A stretch of 64,000 nt of DNA from Collinsella aerofaciens (GTDB taxonomy: Bacteria > Actinomycetota > Coriobacteriia > Coriobacteriales > Coriobacteriaceae), in the NCBI RefSeq assembly GCF_028209625.1, contig NZ_JAQLDU010000004.1:1-64000 (forward strand). The letters are read 5' to 3'. Below the pieces are notes generated by a model, which worked only from the letters and a program-made list of their open reading frames with translations, made no database searches and was not told the origin of the DNA. Position 1 is the stretch's first letter; the number at the start of each line of letters is the position of its first letter. Below are positions 27,227 through 36,326 of this stretch, piece after piece. Made by a program: the position numbers and the translations under genes.

Positions 27227-27595
27227 CTAGAACTCGAGACCGGCGGCACGAGCACCGTCGGCGAGGGCCTTGACGCGGCCATGGTAGATACGGCCACCGC
27301 GATCGAAGGCGACCTTGGTGATGCCGGCCTCGATGGCGCGCTTGCCAACGAGCTGACCGACCTTCTCCGCAGCCTCCTTGTTCGAGGTGTGGGTGCCCTT
27401 GAACTCGGCCTCGAGGGTCGAGGCAGAGACGAGCGTCAGGCTGGAGCCCTTGCTGTCGTCGATGATCTGGGCATAGATGTTGGCGTTAGTACGGGTCACG
27501 CGAAGACGCGGACGCTCGGAGGTACCCGAGACCTTGCCGCGAACACGACGCTGACGACGCTTGAGGCCTTCCAGCTTCGCCTTATGCTTGTTCAT
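27227..27595 (-). CDS. rplR: 50S ribosomal protein L18
   Basis: A 122-residue L18, a 5S rRNA binding protein ([35 protein letters not shown]). GGAG precedes the ATG. A small hairpin (CAGCACC/GGTGCTG) lies in the 75-base gap before it, after rplF. Confidence 0.97.
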   Translation of the reverse strand: MNKHKAKLEGLKRRQRRVRGKVSGTSERPRLRVTRTNANIYAQIIDDSKGSSLTLVSASTLEAEFKGTHTSNKEAAEKVGQLVGKRAIEAGITKVAFDRGGRIYHGRVKALADGARAAGLEF

Positions 27596-27670
27596 ACGTA
27601 AACTCCTAAAAAGGTTGATCTTGCCAGCACCTGACGGGGTGCTGGTCTTATGCGAGTGAGTCGGTTACGA

Positions 27671-28207
27671 CTACTTGGCGGCCTTACCCAGCTTGCGGCG
27701 GATGTGCTCGCCAACGTAGTGGATACCCTTGCCCTTGTAAGGCTCGGGAGGACGATGGCCGCGGATCTCAGCGGCGATCTGACCGACCTGCTGCTTGTTG
27801 ATACCCTTGACGTTCACGTGGGTGTTGTCGGGAACCTCGAAGGTGATGCCCTCGGGAGCCTCGACGATCACGGGGTGCGAGAAGCCCAGGGAGAACTCGA
27901 GGTTCTTGCCCTTCTGCTGCACGCGGTAACCGACGCCGGCGAGCTCGAGCTTCTTCTCGAAGCCCTCGGAAACGCCAACAACCATGTTGTGGATGAGGGC
28001 GCGGGTGAGGCCGTGGCGGGCACGGGTCTCACGCTCGTCGTCGGGACGGGAAACGGTGAGGACGTTGTCCTCGACTTTGATAGCGAGCTTCTCAAAGACA
28101 TCAAGCTCGAGCTGGCCCTTGGGGCCCTTGACGACAACGTTGTTGCCGTTGACTGCCACTTCGACTCCGGCGGGAATCTGGACAGGCTTATTACCGATAC
28201 GAGACAC
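27671..28207 (-). CDS. rplF: 50S ribosomal protein L6
   Basis: A 178-residue L6 with two repeated domains ([32 protein letters not shown]; the [15 protein letters not shown] motif). GTG start at 28207 with AAAGGAG upstream. Confidence 0.97.
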   Translation of the reverse strand: MSRIGNKPVQIPAGVEVAVNGNNVVVKGPKGQLELDVFEKLAIKVEDNVLTVSRPDDERETRARHGLTRALIHNMVVGVSEGFEKKLELAGVGYRVQQKGKNLEFSLGFSHPVIVEAPEGITFEVPDNTHVNVKGINKQQVGQIAAEIRGHRPPEPYKGKGIHYVGEHIRRKLGKAAK

Positions 28208-28240
28208 GGTGATCTCCTTTCCTTCTACCTACCGAGCGAA

Positions 28241-28639
28241 TTACCAGACGTAAGCGATGATCTCGCCGCCGACGTTGTGCTTGCGAGCATCGCGGTCGGT
28301 CATGACGCCATGGCTGGTGGAAATAATGGCGGTACCAAGGCCACCGCGGACGCGGGGCATGTCGGCAACGCCGGTGTACTTACGCAGGCCCGGCTTGGAA
28401 ATGCGGCGGATGCCGTTGATGACCTTAGCCTTCTTGGGACCATACTTAAGCGTGATGTGCAGAGTCTTCTGGGGAACGGTGTCCTCGACATCGTAGCCCT
28501 CGATGTAGCCCTCCTCGTGCAGAACACGAGCGATCTCGACGAGCTTCTTGCTGCTCGGCATGGAGACCGTGGCCTTGTTCACAGAGTTAGCGTTACGGAT
28601 GCGCGTAAGCATATCTGCGATCGGGTCTGTAAGGTTCAT
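28241..28639 (-). CDS. rpsH: 30S ribosomal protein S8
   Basis: A 132-residue S8 ([18 protein letters not shown]-terminal [20 protein letters not shown]). Primary 16S rRNA binding protein and, in other bacteria, the translational regulator of this operon. Confidence 0.97.
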   Translation of the reverse strand: MNLTDPIADMLTRIRNANSVNKATVSMPSSKKLVEIARVLHEEGYIEGYDVEDTVPQKTLHITLKYGPKKAKVINGIRRISKPGLRKYTGVADMPRVRGGLGTAIISTSHGVMTDRDARKHNVGGEIIAYVW

Positions 28640-28758
28640 ACAGATTCTCCTTCGTTCTTGATGAACACGTGCTCTTGGTTCTTCGCCGCCCTTAACGGCA
28701 AAGCCTTTTTAGCGCGTTTTCCCTGTTCCAAACTGATGCTTGAAACGCTGGTAGTGAC

Positions 28759-28944
28759 TTACCAGCTGGCCTTCTTAACGCCGGGAAGCTCGCCCTTGAG
28801 TGCAAGCTCGCGGAAGCAGACACGGCACAGGCCGAACTTGCGGTACACAGAGTGCGGACGGCCGCAGCGCTGGCAGCGCGTGTACTCACGAGTAGAGAAC
28901 TTCTGCTTGCGATTGCACTTGACGATCATCGATGTCTTAGCCAC
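28759..28944 (-). CDS. rpsN: 30S ribosomal protein S14 type Z
   Basis: A 61-residue zinc-binding form of S14 with two CxxC pairs ([11 protein letters not shown] and CRVCF). GTG start at 28944 with GAGGAGG upstream. The 119-base gap after it to rpsH holds no gene. Confidence 0.96.
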   Translation of the reverse strand: MAKTSMIVKCNRKQKFSTREYTRCQRCGRPHSVYRKFGLCRVCFRELALKGELPGVKKASW

Positions 28945-29023
28945 TTATATCCTCCTCACATAGAGTATTGTTCGCCCCAAGCGCCGCCCCCTTCTGGGAA
29001 CGGCGCTCATAGGGCAGGTGAAC

Positions 29024-29581
29024 CTATTTCTTGAACGGGAAACCGAAGGCGTCCAGAAGGGCCTTGGCCTCCTCATCGGTGTTGGCGGTGGTCACGAAAG
29101 TGATGTCCATACCACGCTGGTGATCGACGGAGTCGAAGTCGATTTCGGGGAAGATGAGCTGCTCGGTGACGCCCATGGAGAAGTTACCACGGCCGTCGAA
29201 GCTCTTGGCGGAGATGCCGCGGAAGTCGCGGATACGGGGGATTGCGACAGAGGTCAGACGATCGAAGAACTCCCACATACGGTCGCCACGCAGGGTAACC
29301 TTGCAGCCGATCGGCATACCAGCGCGCAGGCGGAAGGTAGCGATGGACTTGCGGGCACGGGTGATCATCGGCTGCTGGCCGGTGATGGCGCGCAGGTCGC
29401 GCACGGCACCGTCGATGGCCTTGGAATCGGTAGCGGCCTCGCCGACACCCATGTTCACGACGATCTTCTCAAACTTGGGGATCATCATGACGTTCTCGTA
29501 CTGGAACTTGTCCTGAAGCTGCTGCTTGACCTCGTTGTTGTACTTGGTCTTCAGACGCGGCACATACTTCTCTTCTGCCAT
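29024..29581 (-). CDS. rplE: 50S ribosomal protein L5
   Basis: A 185-residue L5, which binds 5S rRNA ([37 protein letters not shown]). AAGGAG lies six bases before the ATG. It is the first gene of the block here: rplN and rplX, which normally come directly upstream, are replaced by about 320 non-coding bases and then a purine permease gene, so this half-operon must have its own promoter. Confidence 0.97.
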   Translation of the reverse strand: MAEEKYVPRLKTKYNNEVKQQLQDKFQYENVMMIPKFEKIVVNMGVGEAATDSKAIDGAVRDLRAITGQQPMITRARKSIATFRLRAGMPIGCKVTLRGDRMWEFFDRLTSVAIPRIRDFRGISAKSFDGRGNFSMGVTEQLIFPEIDFDSVDHQRGMDITFVTTANTDEEAKALLDAFGFPFKK

Positions 29582-29760
29582 TGTTCACTCCTTCTTGGGG
29601 TTTTAAGCACGGGGCGTGGCCACGATGGGTTGTCCTCGTGCCTCCTGGCTGCATCCGCGCCGCTCATGGCATTACGCGGTTTGGACTCGACACAGCAGGA
29701 GCCGACAAAACAATCGGTACTATACGCGCATCGGGAGCGTTTTTCCAGAAAAACCTCGTC
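29582..29760 (-). promoter_or_regulatory. leader and likely promoter of the rplE operon
   Basis: No gene is present. On the minus strand a TATAGT hexamer (29719-29724) stands about 140 bases before rplE; a matching -35 is not clear. Because the ribosomal block starts at rplE, a promoter must lie here or further upstream. Confidence 0.4.
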
Positions 29761-29794
29761 TGCCTGCACAACTCCACAACTCCCCCGCACATAT

Positions 29795-29900
29795 TGATCC
29801 CTAGGGGACGGAGGAAAATGGCAGTTGCGGTGAAATAGGGACCGTTTGACGGCTTAACAGGCTTTAATAGTCCGTATTTCACCGCAACTCATATATGGGG
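29795..29900. repeat. dispersed motif plus 21-base palindrome, copy 1
   Basis: TGATCCCTAGGGGACGGAGG (29795-29814) is a copy of the dispersed intergenic motif. It runs into an inverted repeat whose arms are AGTTGCGGTGAAATAGGGACC (29823-29843) and the complement of 29869-29889 (one mismatch), followed by CATATATGGGG. A second copy of the palindrome lies at 31334-31411, so the two bracket the permease gene in direct orientation. Confidence 0.75.
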
Positions 29901-29902
29901 CG

Positions 29903-31216
29903 TTATTTTTGGCGCGGGAGGACCAGGTTGAGGATCACAGCAACGAGCGCGGCGACGGCAATGGAGGATCCGCCAAAGACGGTGCCAACCCATGCGGGGA
30001 ATCCAGCGCCGGCAAGCGCGCCGGCCGTGCGCTCAATGCCCGTGCCAAAGGCGATAGAGAGGCCCATGAGCGTGGTATCGCGCTGAGACAGGCCGTGGCG
30101 GGCGAACATGACCACACCGTTCATGCCGATGGTCGCGAACACGCCAATGGTGGCGCCGCCGATTACCGGCTGCGGAATGGACGTGAGCACCGCCGCGCAC
30201 TTGGGCAGCAGGCCCGCGACGAGCAAGATGGCGGCGGCAAGCGTAAAGACCATGCGGTTGACGACCTTGTTCTCGGCGATAATGCCCACATTCTGGCCAA
30301 AGGTTGCCGTGGGGACGCCGCCCAAAAAGCCCGACAGCATACCGACCAGGCCGTTGGCGATCAGACCGCCCGAGATCTGGCTATCGGTCGCAGGGGTATC
30401 GAGCGCGGCGGACGAGACAGCGGCAAACTCGCCCATAACCTGTACTGCGTTGACAATGGCGACAACGCCCACAACGGCGCACGCGGCCGGGTCGAACACC
30501 AGGCGATGGGCGCCCAGGGCCGGCGGGGCGAACCAGCTGGCGGTCGCGATGGCCGAGAAATCGACCATGCCCAACACCGCAGCCAAAACAAAGCCCGCGC
30601 AGATACCGGCCAGGATGCTGCCCAGCCTAAGCGCGCCCTTGCCGTAGTTGCCAGCCATAAAGGTGACGACGAACGTCACAAGTGCGACGGCCCAGTTGGT
30701 GACACTGCCAAAATCGGCCGCGCCCTCCCCGCCCGCCATAGAAGCCACAGCGACCGGGCACAGAGACAGGCCGATCACAAAGATGACGGTGCCGAGCACC
30801 GGGGCCGGGAACAGAAAGCTCACGCGCCTAAACAGCAGGCCGAAGAGCACGACGAGCGCGCCACCGATTACCTGGGCGCCCAGCACGGCCTCAAAGCCGA
30901 GCTCGAGACCGACCGCCTTGAGCGCCGGCACGAAGGTGAAGCTCGCGCCCATCACGATGGGCAGGCTCGAACCGACGACACCTTTTATGGGGAACTGTTG
31001 AAGGAAAATGTCGAGCGCCGAGAGGACGAGCGACGCCTGGATGACAGCGGCCTCCTCCTGAGGGGTAAAGCCGCAGACCGACGCGATGATGATGGCGGGC
31101 GTGACGATACCCGCGAATGCCGCCAGCACATGTTGCAATGCATGGGGCAATACCTGCACAAACGAAACTTTTCCCGTGCGCTCGAACAGGGCGCCCCCTG
31201 CTGCCGACTCCGCCAT
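29903..31216 (-). CDS. NCS2 family xanthine/uracil-type permease
   Basis: A 437-residue membrane protein with about 12-14 helices of the NCS2 nucleobase:cation symporter family. The signature near helix 10 is TFGQNVGIIAENKVVNR, with the preceding helix-8 acidic/polar segment (QVMGEFAAVSS). Such proteins import xanthine, uric acid or uracil; the neighbouring molybdenum hydroxylase maturation genes favour a purine. The ATG at 31216 has GGGAG six bases upstream. It is a paralogue of the permease at 59335-60729. Confidence 0.88.
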   Translation of the reverse strand: MAESAAGGALFERTGKVSFVQVLPHALQHVLAAFAGIVTPAIIIASVCGFTPQEEAAVIQASLVLSALDIFLQQFPIKGVVGSSLPIVMGASFTFVPALKAVGLELGFEAVLGAQVIGGALVVLFGLLFRRVSFLFPAPVLGTVIFVIGLSLCPVAVASMAGGEGAADFGSVTNWAVALVTFVVTFMAGNYGKGALRLGSILAGICAGFVLAAVLGMVDFSAIATASWFAPPALGAHRLVFDPAACAVVGVVAIVNAVQVMGEFAAVSSAALDTPATDSQISGGLIANGLVGMLSGFLGGVPTATFGQNVGIIAENKVVNRMVFTLAAAILLVAGLLPKCAAVLTSIPQPVIGGATIGVFATIGMNGVVMFARHGLSQRDTTLMGLSIAFGTGIERTAGALAGAGFPAWVGTVFGGSSIAVAALVAVILNLVLPRQK

Positions 31217-31322
31217 TTGCGTCTCCCATACTCTAGGCAGCGGCCCCATGCCGCTCAACGAGCGGACATTATAGGGCATATGGCACAGGTAGCATTTTGA
31301 CCCGCAATCCTGCATCCCCCGG

Positions 31323-31411
31323 GGTCAAACAGCAGTTGCGGTGAAATAGTTCCTGGCTGACCGCCCGTCAGGCTTATCTAGGAACTATTTCACCGCAACT
31401 CATATATGGGG
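31323..31411. repeat. 21-base palindrome, copy 2
   Basis: Perfect inverted arms of 21 bases (31334-31354 and 31380-31400; outer part AGTTGCGGTGAAATA, inner GTTCCT/AGGAAC) with a 25-base loop, followed by CATATATGGGG. The outer 15 bases equal those of copy 1, while the inner bases differ but still pair, as if selected for structure. Confidence 0.8.
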
Positions 31412-31417
31412 ATGCGA

Positions 31418-32461
31418 TTAGCGCTTGCGGGGGACGAGCTTGGTGCGGCGCAGGTGAATCATCTCGGCAGCGATGGAGATGGCGATCTCCTCGGGGTCCT
31501 CGGCCTCGATGGCAACGCCGATCGGCAGGTGCAGCTCGTCGATCTGGTCCTGCGTAAAGCCCTCCTGCTCCAGGCGGGCGCGCACAAAGGCCGTCTTGCG
31601 GCGCGAACCCAGACAGCCCAGATAGGCGGGCTTGGCGTGCATGGCCTGAATCACCACGTCGATATCGGACTTGTGACCCGCCGTGGCGACGACCACTAGG
31701 TCACGCGGGCCGATGGGGCACTGCTTGCTCAGGCTCTTGTAGTCGACCAGACGACGGTCGTAGACACCGGGCACCCATTCGGGGGTCAGTGTGCCGGGGC
31801 GGTCGTCGCAAGCCACAACGGCAAAGCCCGCCGCCGTGAGCACCCGCGCCGTCGCAGCACCCACGTGGCCGCAGCCAAAGATATAGGTCAGGCCCTCGGG
31901 GCAGAGCGTCTCGATGTGCGCCGTGGGAATCTCGGAGGCCGCGTTGGTGTAGGTGACCTTACTCCCCTCCTCCACCAGCGAAAGCTCGGGGCAGCCCATT
32001 ATGGTGCGGCGCGACTCCTCGCCATGGTACTTGGCCACATCGCCCTCGAGCGCGCTCGCGATAAACGGCTCAAAGTCGATGACGAAGTCGCCGATGCGTC
32101 GATACGCCAAGACGTCGGCAATCGACTGGAACAACGGCGCCTGCGATACATCCAGGTGCAGATAGCACAGGCAGATGGCTCCGCCGCAGATCATGCCGGT
32201 ATCGGAGTTCTCGCCGCCCATGGTGTAGCGGACCAGACGCGATTGCCCTGCGCCCAGCAGCTCGCGCGCCTCGTCCAGCGCAAAGAGCTCAATCTTGCCG
32301 CCGCCGATGGTGCCCGCTTGGCTGCCATCGGCAAAGACGGCCATCCAGGCGCCCACGCCGCGCGGCGATGACCCCGCCGTGCCGGCCACGACCACGAGCT
32401 CGCACGTCTCGCCAGCACGCAGGGCGGCAAGCGCCGCATTCACCACATCGAGCTTTTCCAT
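31418..32461 (-). CDS. xdhC: XdhC family molybdenum hydroxylase maturation protein
   Basis: A 347-residue XdhC/CoxF-type protein. The N-terminal domain has the GTIGGGKIE and MGGENSDTGMICGGA motifs; the C-terminal domain is Rossmann-like (YIFGCGHVGAATARVL) and has the LGCLGSRRK element. XdhC binds molybdenum cofactor, helps its sulfuration and inserts it into xanthine dehydrogenase. It is in line with yqeB on the minus strand (nine bases apart), supporting a role in maturing the hydroxylase encoded at 51354-54131. Confidence 0.9.
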   Translation of the reverse strand: MEKLDVVNAALAALRAGETCELVVVAGTAGSSPRGVGAWMAVFADGSQAGTIGGGKIELFALDEARELLGAGQSRLVRYTMGGENSDTGMICGGAICLCYLHLDVSQAPLFQSIADVLAYRRIGDFVIDFEPFIASALEGDVAKYHGEESRRTIMGCPELSLVEEGSKVTYTNAASEIPTAHIETLCPEGLTYIFGCGHVGAATARVLTAAGFAVVACDDRPGTLTPEWVPGVYDRRLVDYKSLSKQCPIGPRDLVVVATAGHKSDIDVVIQAMHAKPAYLGCLGSRRKTAFVRARLEQEGFTQDQIDELHLPIGVAIEAEDPEEIAISIAAEMIHLRRTKLVPRKR

Positions 32462-32470
32462 TGCCGCCTT

Positions 32471-33265
32471 CTATCCTCTAAAGACATCGGTGAGCATAGC
32501 GAGTGCCTCGAGCACGCCGCCGCCGACCGACGTCGCCTTGTCCGAAATATAGTTGATATAGCTGGCATCGCCGCGCGGATCGACGTCGGCGCATTTAAAG
32601 CCCTCAGTCACCTGCACGCCGTTCGCCAAAAGCCCGCGCAGACAGCCATCGATCTGCGTGACCATGGGAGTATCACCCGCATACCCGATCACGTCTCCGG
32701 CGCTCACGATGTCGCCGATGGTGCGGTCGGACCGAAACATGCCGGCGGCGGGGCTGTGGATAACGCGCTCCTTGCCATAGCCGGCGATCATGCCCGGCAC
32801 GCCCGTGTTGGGCTGGGGCGAACCTTGGGTAATGACACGGCCGAGAAAATGCCCGCGCATGGTCTCGACCACGGCGTCGCAGTCAACCGGCGCGGTAAAG
32901 CCCGGCCCCACGGCGATGACGGCAGGCGCCATGTCGCGCGTGGTGCCCAAGTTGCGCTTAGCCAAAATCGCGTCGACCACAGCCGCGGGTTTCAACTCGC
33001 CGAGCATCTTGGCCTGGGGGTCCACTACAACGGCGACGTCTCCAGCCTCGGTAATCGCAAGCGCCTCAGCCGGCGTCTGTGCCAAGCGAGCGCGAATGCC
33101 TTCGACCTCGACCTCGCCCAGGCGAATGGCCTCGCAAAAACAGATTGTGCGACGGATGCACGTGGGAACCGCGATATCGGCCATAACGACCGACACGCCG
33201 GAGCGCACCAAGCGAGCGGCGACGCCCGTGGCGATATCGCCGGCGCCGCGAACATAAACGAGCAT
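32471..33265 (-). CDS. yqeB: selenium-dependent molybdenum hydroxylase maturation protein YqeB
   Basis: A 264-residue protein of the YqeB family (also known as EF2563 family). It begins with a nucleotide-binding-like YVRGAGDIATGVAARLVRSG and has the conserved RRTICFCEAI segment and GPGFTAPVDCDAVVET. The family occurs only with selenium-dependent molybdenum hydroxylases and is thought to help make or insert the labile selenium ligand; the chemistry is unproven. GGAGGTG lies upstream. Divergent from yqeC. Confidence 0.88.
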   Translation of the reverse strand: MLVYVRGAGDIATGVAARLVRSGVSVVMADIAVPTCIRRTICFCEAIRLGEVEVEGIRARLAQTPAEALAITEAGDVAVVVDPQAKMLGELKPAAVVDAILAKRNLGTTRDMAPAVIAVGPGFTAPVDCDAVVETMRGHFLGRVITQGSPQPNTGVPGMIAGYGKERVIHSPAAGMFRSDRTIGDIVSAGDVIGYAGDTPMVTQIDGCLRGLLANGVQVTEGFKCADVDPRGDASYINYISDKATSVGGGVLEALAMLTDVFRG

Positions 33266-33367
33266 TCCCGGGGCACCTCCCTGTGCTACGGTTTGAGCAG
33301 AGCAAAAGCGGTTCGACCGCTACTCTGATGATTATTTATTATCACAGTATTATACGGCGGTGAACAG

Positions 33368-34105
33368 ATGGAAACGGTTAGCGGCAATCTTGTCTCGGCA
33401 CTCAGGATCGAGCCGGGCATTACCGCGATTATCGGCAGCGGCGGCAAGTCGACGTTGCTGAAGACGCTGGGTCTTGAGCTCATGCGCGCTGGCGGCCGCG
33501 TGCTCCTCTGCACCACCACGCATATGTTTCCCGTCGCCGGCGTGCCATGGGACGGGTCGAATCGTCGCCTGGACGCCGCGCCTTGGAAGCCGGGCGCCGC
33601 GCATGTCCCCGGTTGCACCTGCGAGGCCTGCACGGGCCTTGTGCACGGAAGCATCTGCCAGGCAGGCGTCTTGAACCCCCAGACGGGCAAGCTCTCCGCC
33701 CCCGCCGAGCCGCTCGGCGAGCTGGCACGGCGCTTTAACTATGTGTTGGCCGAGGCAGATGGCAGCAAGCGACTCCCGCTCAAGGCGCATGCCGCCTGGG
33801 AGCCGGTAATTCCCGCCGCCACGGCAAACGTTGTCTGGGTCGTCGGCGCCTCGGGGCTGGGCAAGCCCGTCGCCGAGGTTGTCCACCGCCCCGAGCTCTT
33901 CTGCGAGCGCTGCGGCTGCGAGCCCACCGACGCTGCCACCCCAGAGCGCGTCGCCCAGGTGCTCAATGCCGAGCTGCAGATGCTGAACCTCAACAATGCC
34001 CGTATCATGCTCAACCAAGCCGACACGCTTGCCGACCCAACAATGGCAGATCGCTTCGAGGCAGCCCTCAACCGCCCCCTCATCGCCACCAGCCTCCAGG
34101 GGTAG
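33368..34105 (+). CDS. yqeC: selenium-dependent hydroxylase accessory protein YqeC
   Basis: A 245-residue YqeC-type protein with a P-loop-like GSGGKST at residues 23-29 and the motifs CTTTHMF and EADGSKRLPLKAHA. A Cys-rich insert (CTCEACTG near residue 80, CERCGCE near 180) is notable. The family co-occurs with YqeB and the selenium-linked hydroxylases. It is the only plus-strand gene of this block, transcribed away from yqeB. The 102-base gap between them contains both promoters. Confidence 0.87.
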   Translation: METVSGNLVSALRIEPGITAIIGSGGKSTLLKTLGLELMRAGGRVLLCTTTHMFPVAGVPWDGSNRRLDAAPWKPGAAHVPGCTCEACTGLVHGSICQAGVLNPQTGKLSAPAEPLGELARRFNYVLAEADGSKRLPLKAHAAWEPVIPAATANVVWVVGASGLGKPVAEVVHRPELFCERCGCEPTDAATPERVAQVLNAELQMLNLNNARIMLNQADTLADPTMADRFEAALNRPLIATSLQG

Positions 34106-34170
34106 CAAATTTGGGACGGGGCTCTTTTTGCTACCCCGTCCCAAAAAATCATCTCCCAAATTAGCTACCC
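34099..34170. terminator. nested hairpins after yqeC
   Basis: The stop codon of yqeC lies in GGGGTAGCAAA, which can pair with TTTGCTACCCC or with the AATTAGCTACCCC further on, while TTTGGGACGGGG pairs perfectly with CCCCGTCCCAAA. The alternatives are mutually exclusive. It separates convergent yqeC and the hydantoinase gene and probably terminates both. Confidence 0.6.
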
Positions 34171-34184
34171 CGGCGGTCTTCCCG

Positions 34185-35552
34185 TTAGCGGGGCACGTAG
34201 CGGCCGGGTTGGGCTCCGGTGGGCTCGCCGTCGCGTGCCGCCAGCACGCCGTTCACAAACACGGCCTTGGCGCGGCCATGTGCCTCAAAGCCCTCGAGCG
34301 GCGTGTAGTCCACGGCCTGATGCTGCGTCGCGGCGCTGATCGTCCAACGCGCGCACGGATCCCACACGCACACGTCGGCATCGGCGCCCTCGGCAAGACA
34401 GCCCTTGCGCGGATACATGCCAAAAACGCGCGCCGGATTCTCGCTCATCAAGCGGCACAGATCCTCGGGACCCAGCTGTCCCTCAAAGCTCGTGGCAATC
34501 GCAACGGGACGATGCTCCACGCCGGGCCCGCCGTTGGGAATCGCGCGGAAATCATCGCGTCCTCGGTCCTTTTGCCCGTGCAGGTTAAAGCTGCAATGAT
34601 CGGTCGCAATCGTATCGATCTCGCCAGCCACAAGCGCCTCGCGCAGCGCGGCACGGTCACCGGCATGGCGCAGCGGCGGGCTCATCACGTACTTGGCGCC
34701 CGCAAAGCCGTCCTCGCCCTGCTCCAGATAGCAGGTGTCGTCGAGCATCAGATACTGAGGGCATGTCTCGACATAGATGTTCTTCTGCCCGCGCGCTTTG
34801 GCAGCGCGAATGGCCTCGAGCCCCAGCTTGGTCGAAAGGTGCACCACGTTGACCGGAACGTCCCCGGCCAAGTGCGCCAGATACAGCAGGCGGCTCACGG
34901 CCTCGGCCTCACACACGTCCGGACGGCTGAGCGCATGGCCCTCGGGCCCGTGGATACCCTGCTCAAACACGCGCTTCTGCAGCGCGTTGACCAACGTGCC
35001 GTTCTCGCAATGCACGCACAGGATACCGCCCACGCGCTTGAGCTCCTCCAGCACCTCGAGCGTCTCGGCATCGTCCAGGCGCAGATGGTCGTAGGCAAAG
35101 TAGGTCTTAAACGACGACACGCCCGCCTCGCGCATGGCCGAAAGATCGGCGCGGTTGCGCTCATTCCACTCGGCAAGCGCCATATGGAAGGCATAGTTGG
35201 CGGTGCAGGTGCCGTCGGCGCGATGATGCCACTCGACCAAGGCATCGGGCATGGTCACGCCGCGATCGGCCGTCGCGTAGTCCACAATGGTCGTCGTGCC
35301 GCCGCAGGCAGCCGCGCGCGTGCCGGTCTCAAAGCTATCGGCCGTCCAATCCATGCCGGTCCAGCACTGCATGTGCGTGTGGCCGTCGATAAAGCCGGGA
35401 AACACCCAACAGTCGGTGGCGTCCTCGACGGTATCGCCCTCGCCCGGCTCGATTGCCGCGGCAATCCGCACAATCTTGTCGCCCTCCATGGCAAGATCGG
35501 CGCGGCGAAGCCCCTGGGGCGTCACGAGTGCGCCGTTTTTGATGATGATCAT
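34185..35552 (-). CDS. hyuA: hydantoinase/dihydropyrimidinase-type amidohydrolase
   Basis: A 455-residue cyclic amidase of the D-hydantoinase family. Metal ligands can be followed: His58 and His60 (GHTHMQC), the carbamylated Lys149 (SSFKTYFAYD), His in VHCENG, His in VVHLST and Asp in ATDHCSFN. It opens five- or six-membered cyclic amide rings; in E. coli the counterpart YgeZ lies with ygeW, ygeX and ygeY, as here. In a purine route it would act on a ring left after opening of the pyrimidine or imidazole part. AAGGAG precedes the ATG. Confidence 0.9.
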   Translation of the reverse strand: MIIIKNGALVTPQGLRRADLAMEGDKIVRIAAAIEPGEGDTVEDATDCWVFPGFIDGHTHMQCWTGMDWTADSFETGTRAAACGGTTTIVDYATADRGVTMPDALVEWHHRADGTCTANYAFHMALAEWNERNRADLSAMREAGVSSFKTYFAYDHLRLDDAETLEVLEELKRVGGILCVHCENGTLVNALQKRVFEQGIHGPEGHALSRPDVCEAEAVSRLLYLAHLAGDVPVNVVHLSTKLGLEAIRAAKARGQKNIYVETCPQYLMLDDTCYLEQGEDGFAGAKYVMSPPLRHAGDRAALREALVAGEIDTIATDHCSFNLHGQKDRGRDDFRAIPNGGPGVEHRPVAIATSFEGQLGPEDLCRLMSENPARVFGMYPRKGCLAEGADADVCVWDPCARWTISAATQHQAVDYTPLEGFEAHGRAKAVFVNGVLAARDGEPTGAQPGRYVPR

Positions 35553-35561
35553 AATTGCTCC

Positions 35562-36176
35562 TTATTGATTGATGCAGTTGGCCACGCGATCAAAATACGA
35601 GCAGGCGGCGATATGCTCCGTTATGCGTCGCTGTCCCTTGACGGTATCGACGTCCCACAGCTCGTAGGCACGCGCCTCGACCAGCACCACGTCGGTACGG
35701 TCCTTGAGGATCGAACCGCCGCCGTCCTTACCCTCAAGACACATAAGTGCATCGAACAGTTCCGCCGGAAAGAGCACCGGGCTCGAAGGCTCACCGTTGC
35801 ACGCAAGACGCACCGGATGCTTGCGGCCACGCTCGTCAAATGCACGAACCATAGCCTCAAAAGAATCTGAACTCACGAGCGGCTGGTCGCCCGGCAAAAA
35901 GAGGCACCCTTTCCAGTTGCGTTCGACTCCCCACGAAAGGCCCGCACGGACGCTTTCGCTGCGCAGCTCGCCATCGTGCAGCACGCACGGGCAATGCTTG
36001 TCCTCGCAAATCTGAGCGACCTCGGGCCAACGCGTCGAAACCACAACGTCAAAGCCCCGGGGAACCGAATCAATGGTCCGGGCAATCAGCGGCTCGCCAT
36101 AGATATCGGCGAGCATCTTGTTAGAGCCAAATCGCTTGCCCTCGCCCGAAGCCATAATGACGAAACCAAGTTTCAT
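35562..36176 (-). CDS. mocA: MobA/MocA-like nucleotidyltransferase (YgfJ type)
   Basis: A 204-residue NTP transferase: GFVIMASGEGKRFGSNKML is the nucleotide-binding start, with LPGDQPLVS as the metal site. It matches the MocA/YgfJ group, which adds CMP to molybdopterin to make the cytosine dinucleotide form used by xanthine dehydrogenase-type enzymes. The start at 36176 has GGGGAGG upstream. Nine bases separate it from the hydantoinase gene. Confidence 0.87.
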   Translation of the reverse strand: MKLGFVIMASGEGKRFGSNKMLADIYGEPLIARTIDSVPRGFDVVVSTRWPEVAQICEDKHCPCVLHDGELRSESVRAGLSWGVERNWKGCLFLPGDQPLVSSDSFEAMVRAFDERGRKHPVRLACNGEPSSPVLFPAELFDALMCLEGKDGGGSILKDRTDVVLVEARAYELWDVDTVKGQRRITEHIAACSYFDRVANCINQ

Positions 36177-36262
36177 GGCGATACCTCCCCTGAAACCATC
36201 GTACCCATAACTCGCGTCGCGGGGCATCTACATCGAAAGCGCTTATCCCCCACGCCCACGAT

Positions 36263-36304
36263 GCAAAAAGGGGCACCCCGCCGGTTGGCAGAGCGCCCCC
36301 TTTA
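36263..36304 (-). terminator. terminator downstream of ygeW
   Basis: On the minus strand GGGGGCGC...GCCCC with an inner CC/GG-rich stem ends in TTTTTG, about 25 bases after the ygeW stop. Confidence 0.65.
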
Positions 36305-36326
36305 CATGGCTTACCTCAACCCAGCT

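Noticed and set aside
31217..31417. A purine riboswitch upstream of the permease.
   Set aside because: The region contains a long palindrome but none of the conserved junction bases of the purine aptamer. The ade and second permease leaders were checked by eye with the same result.
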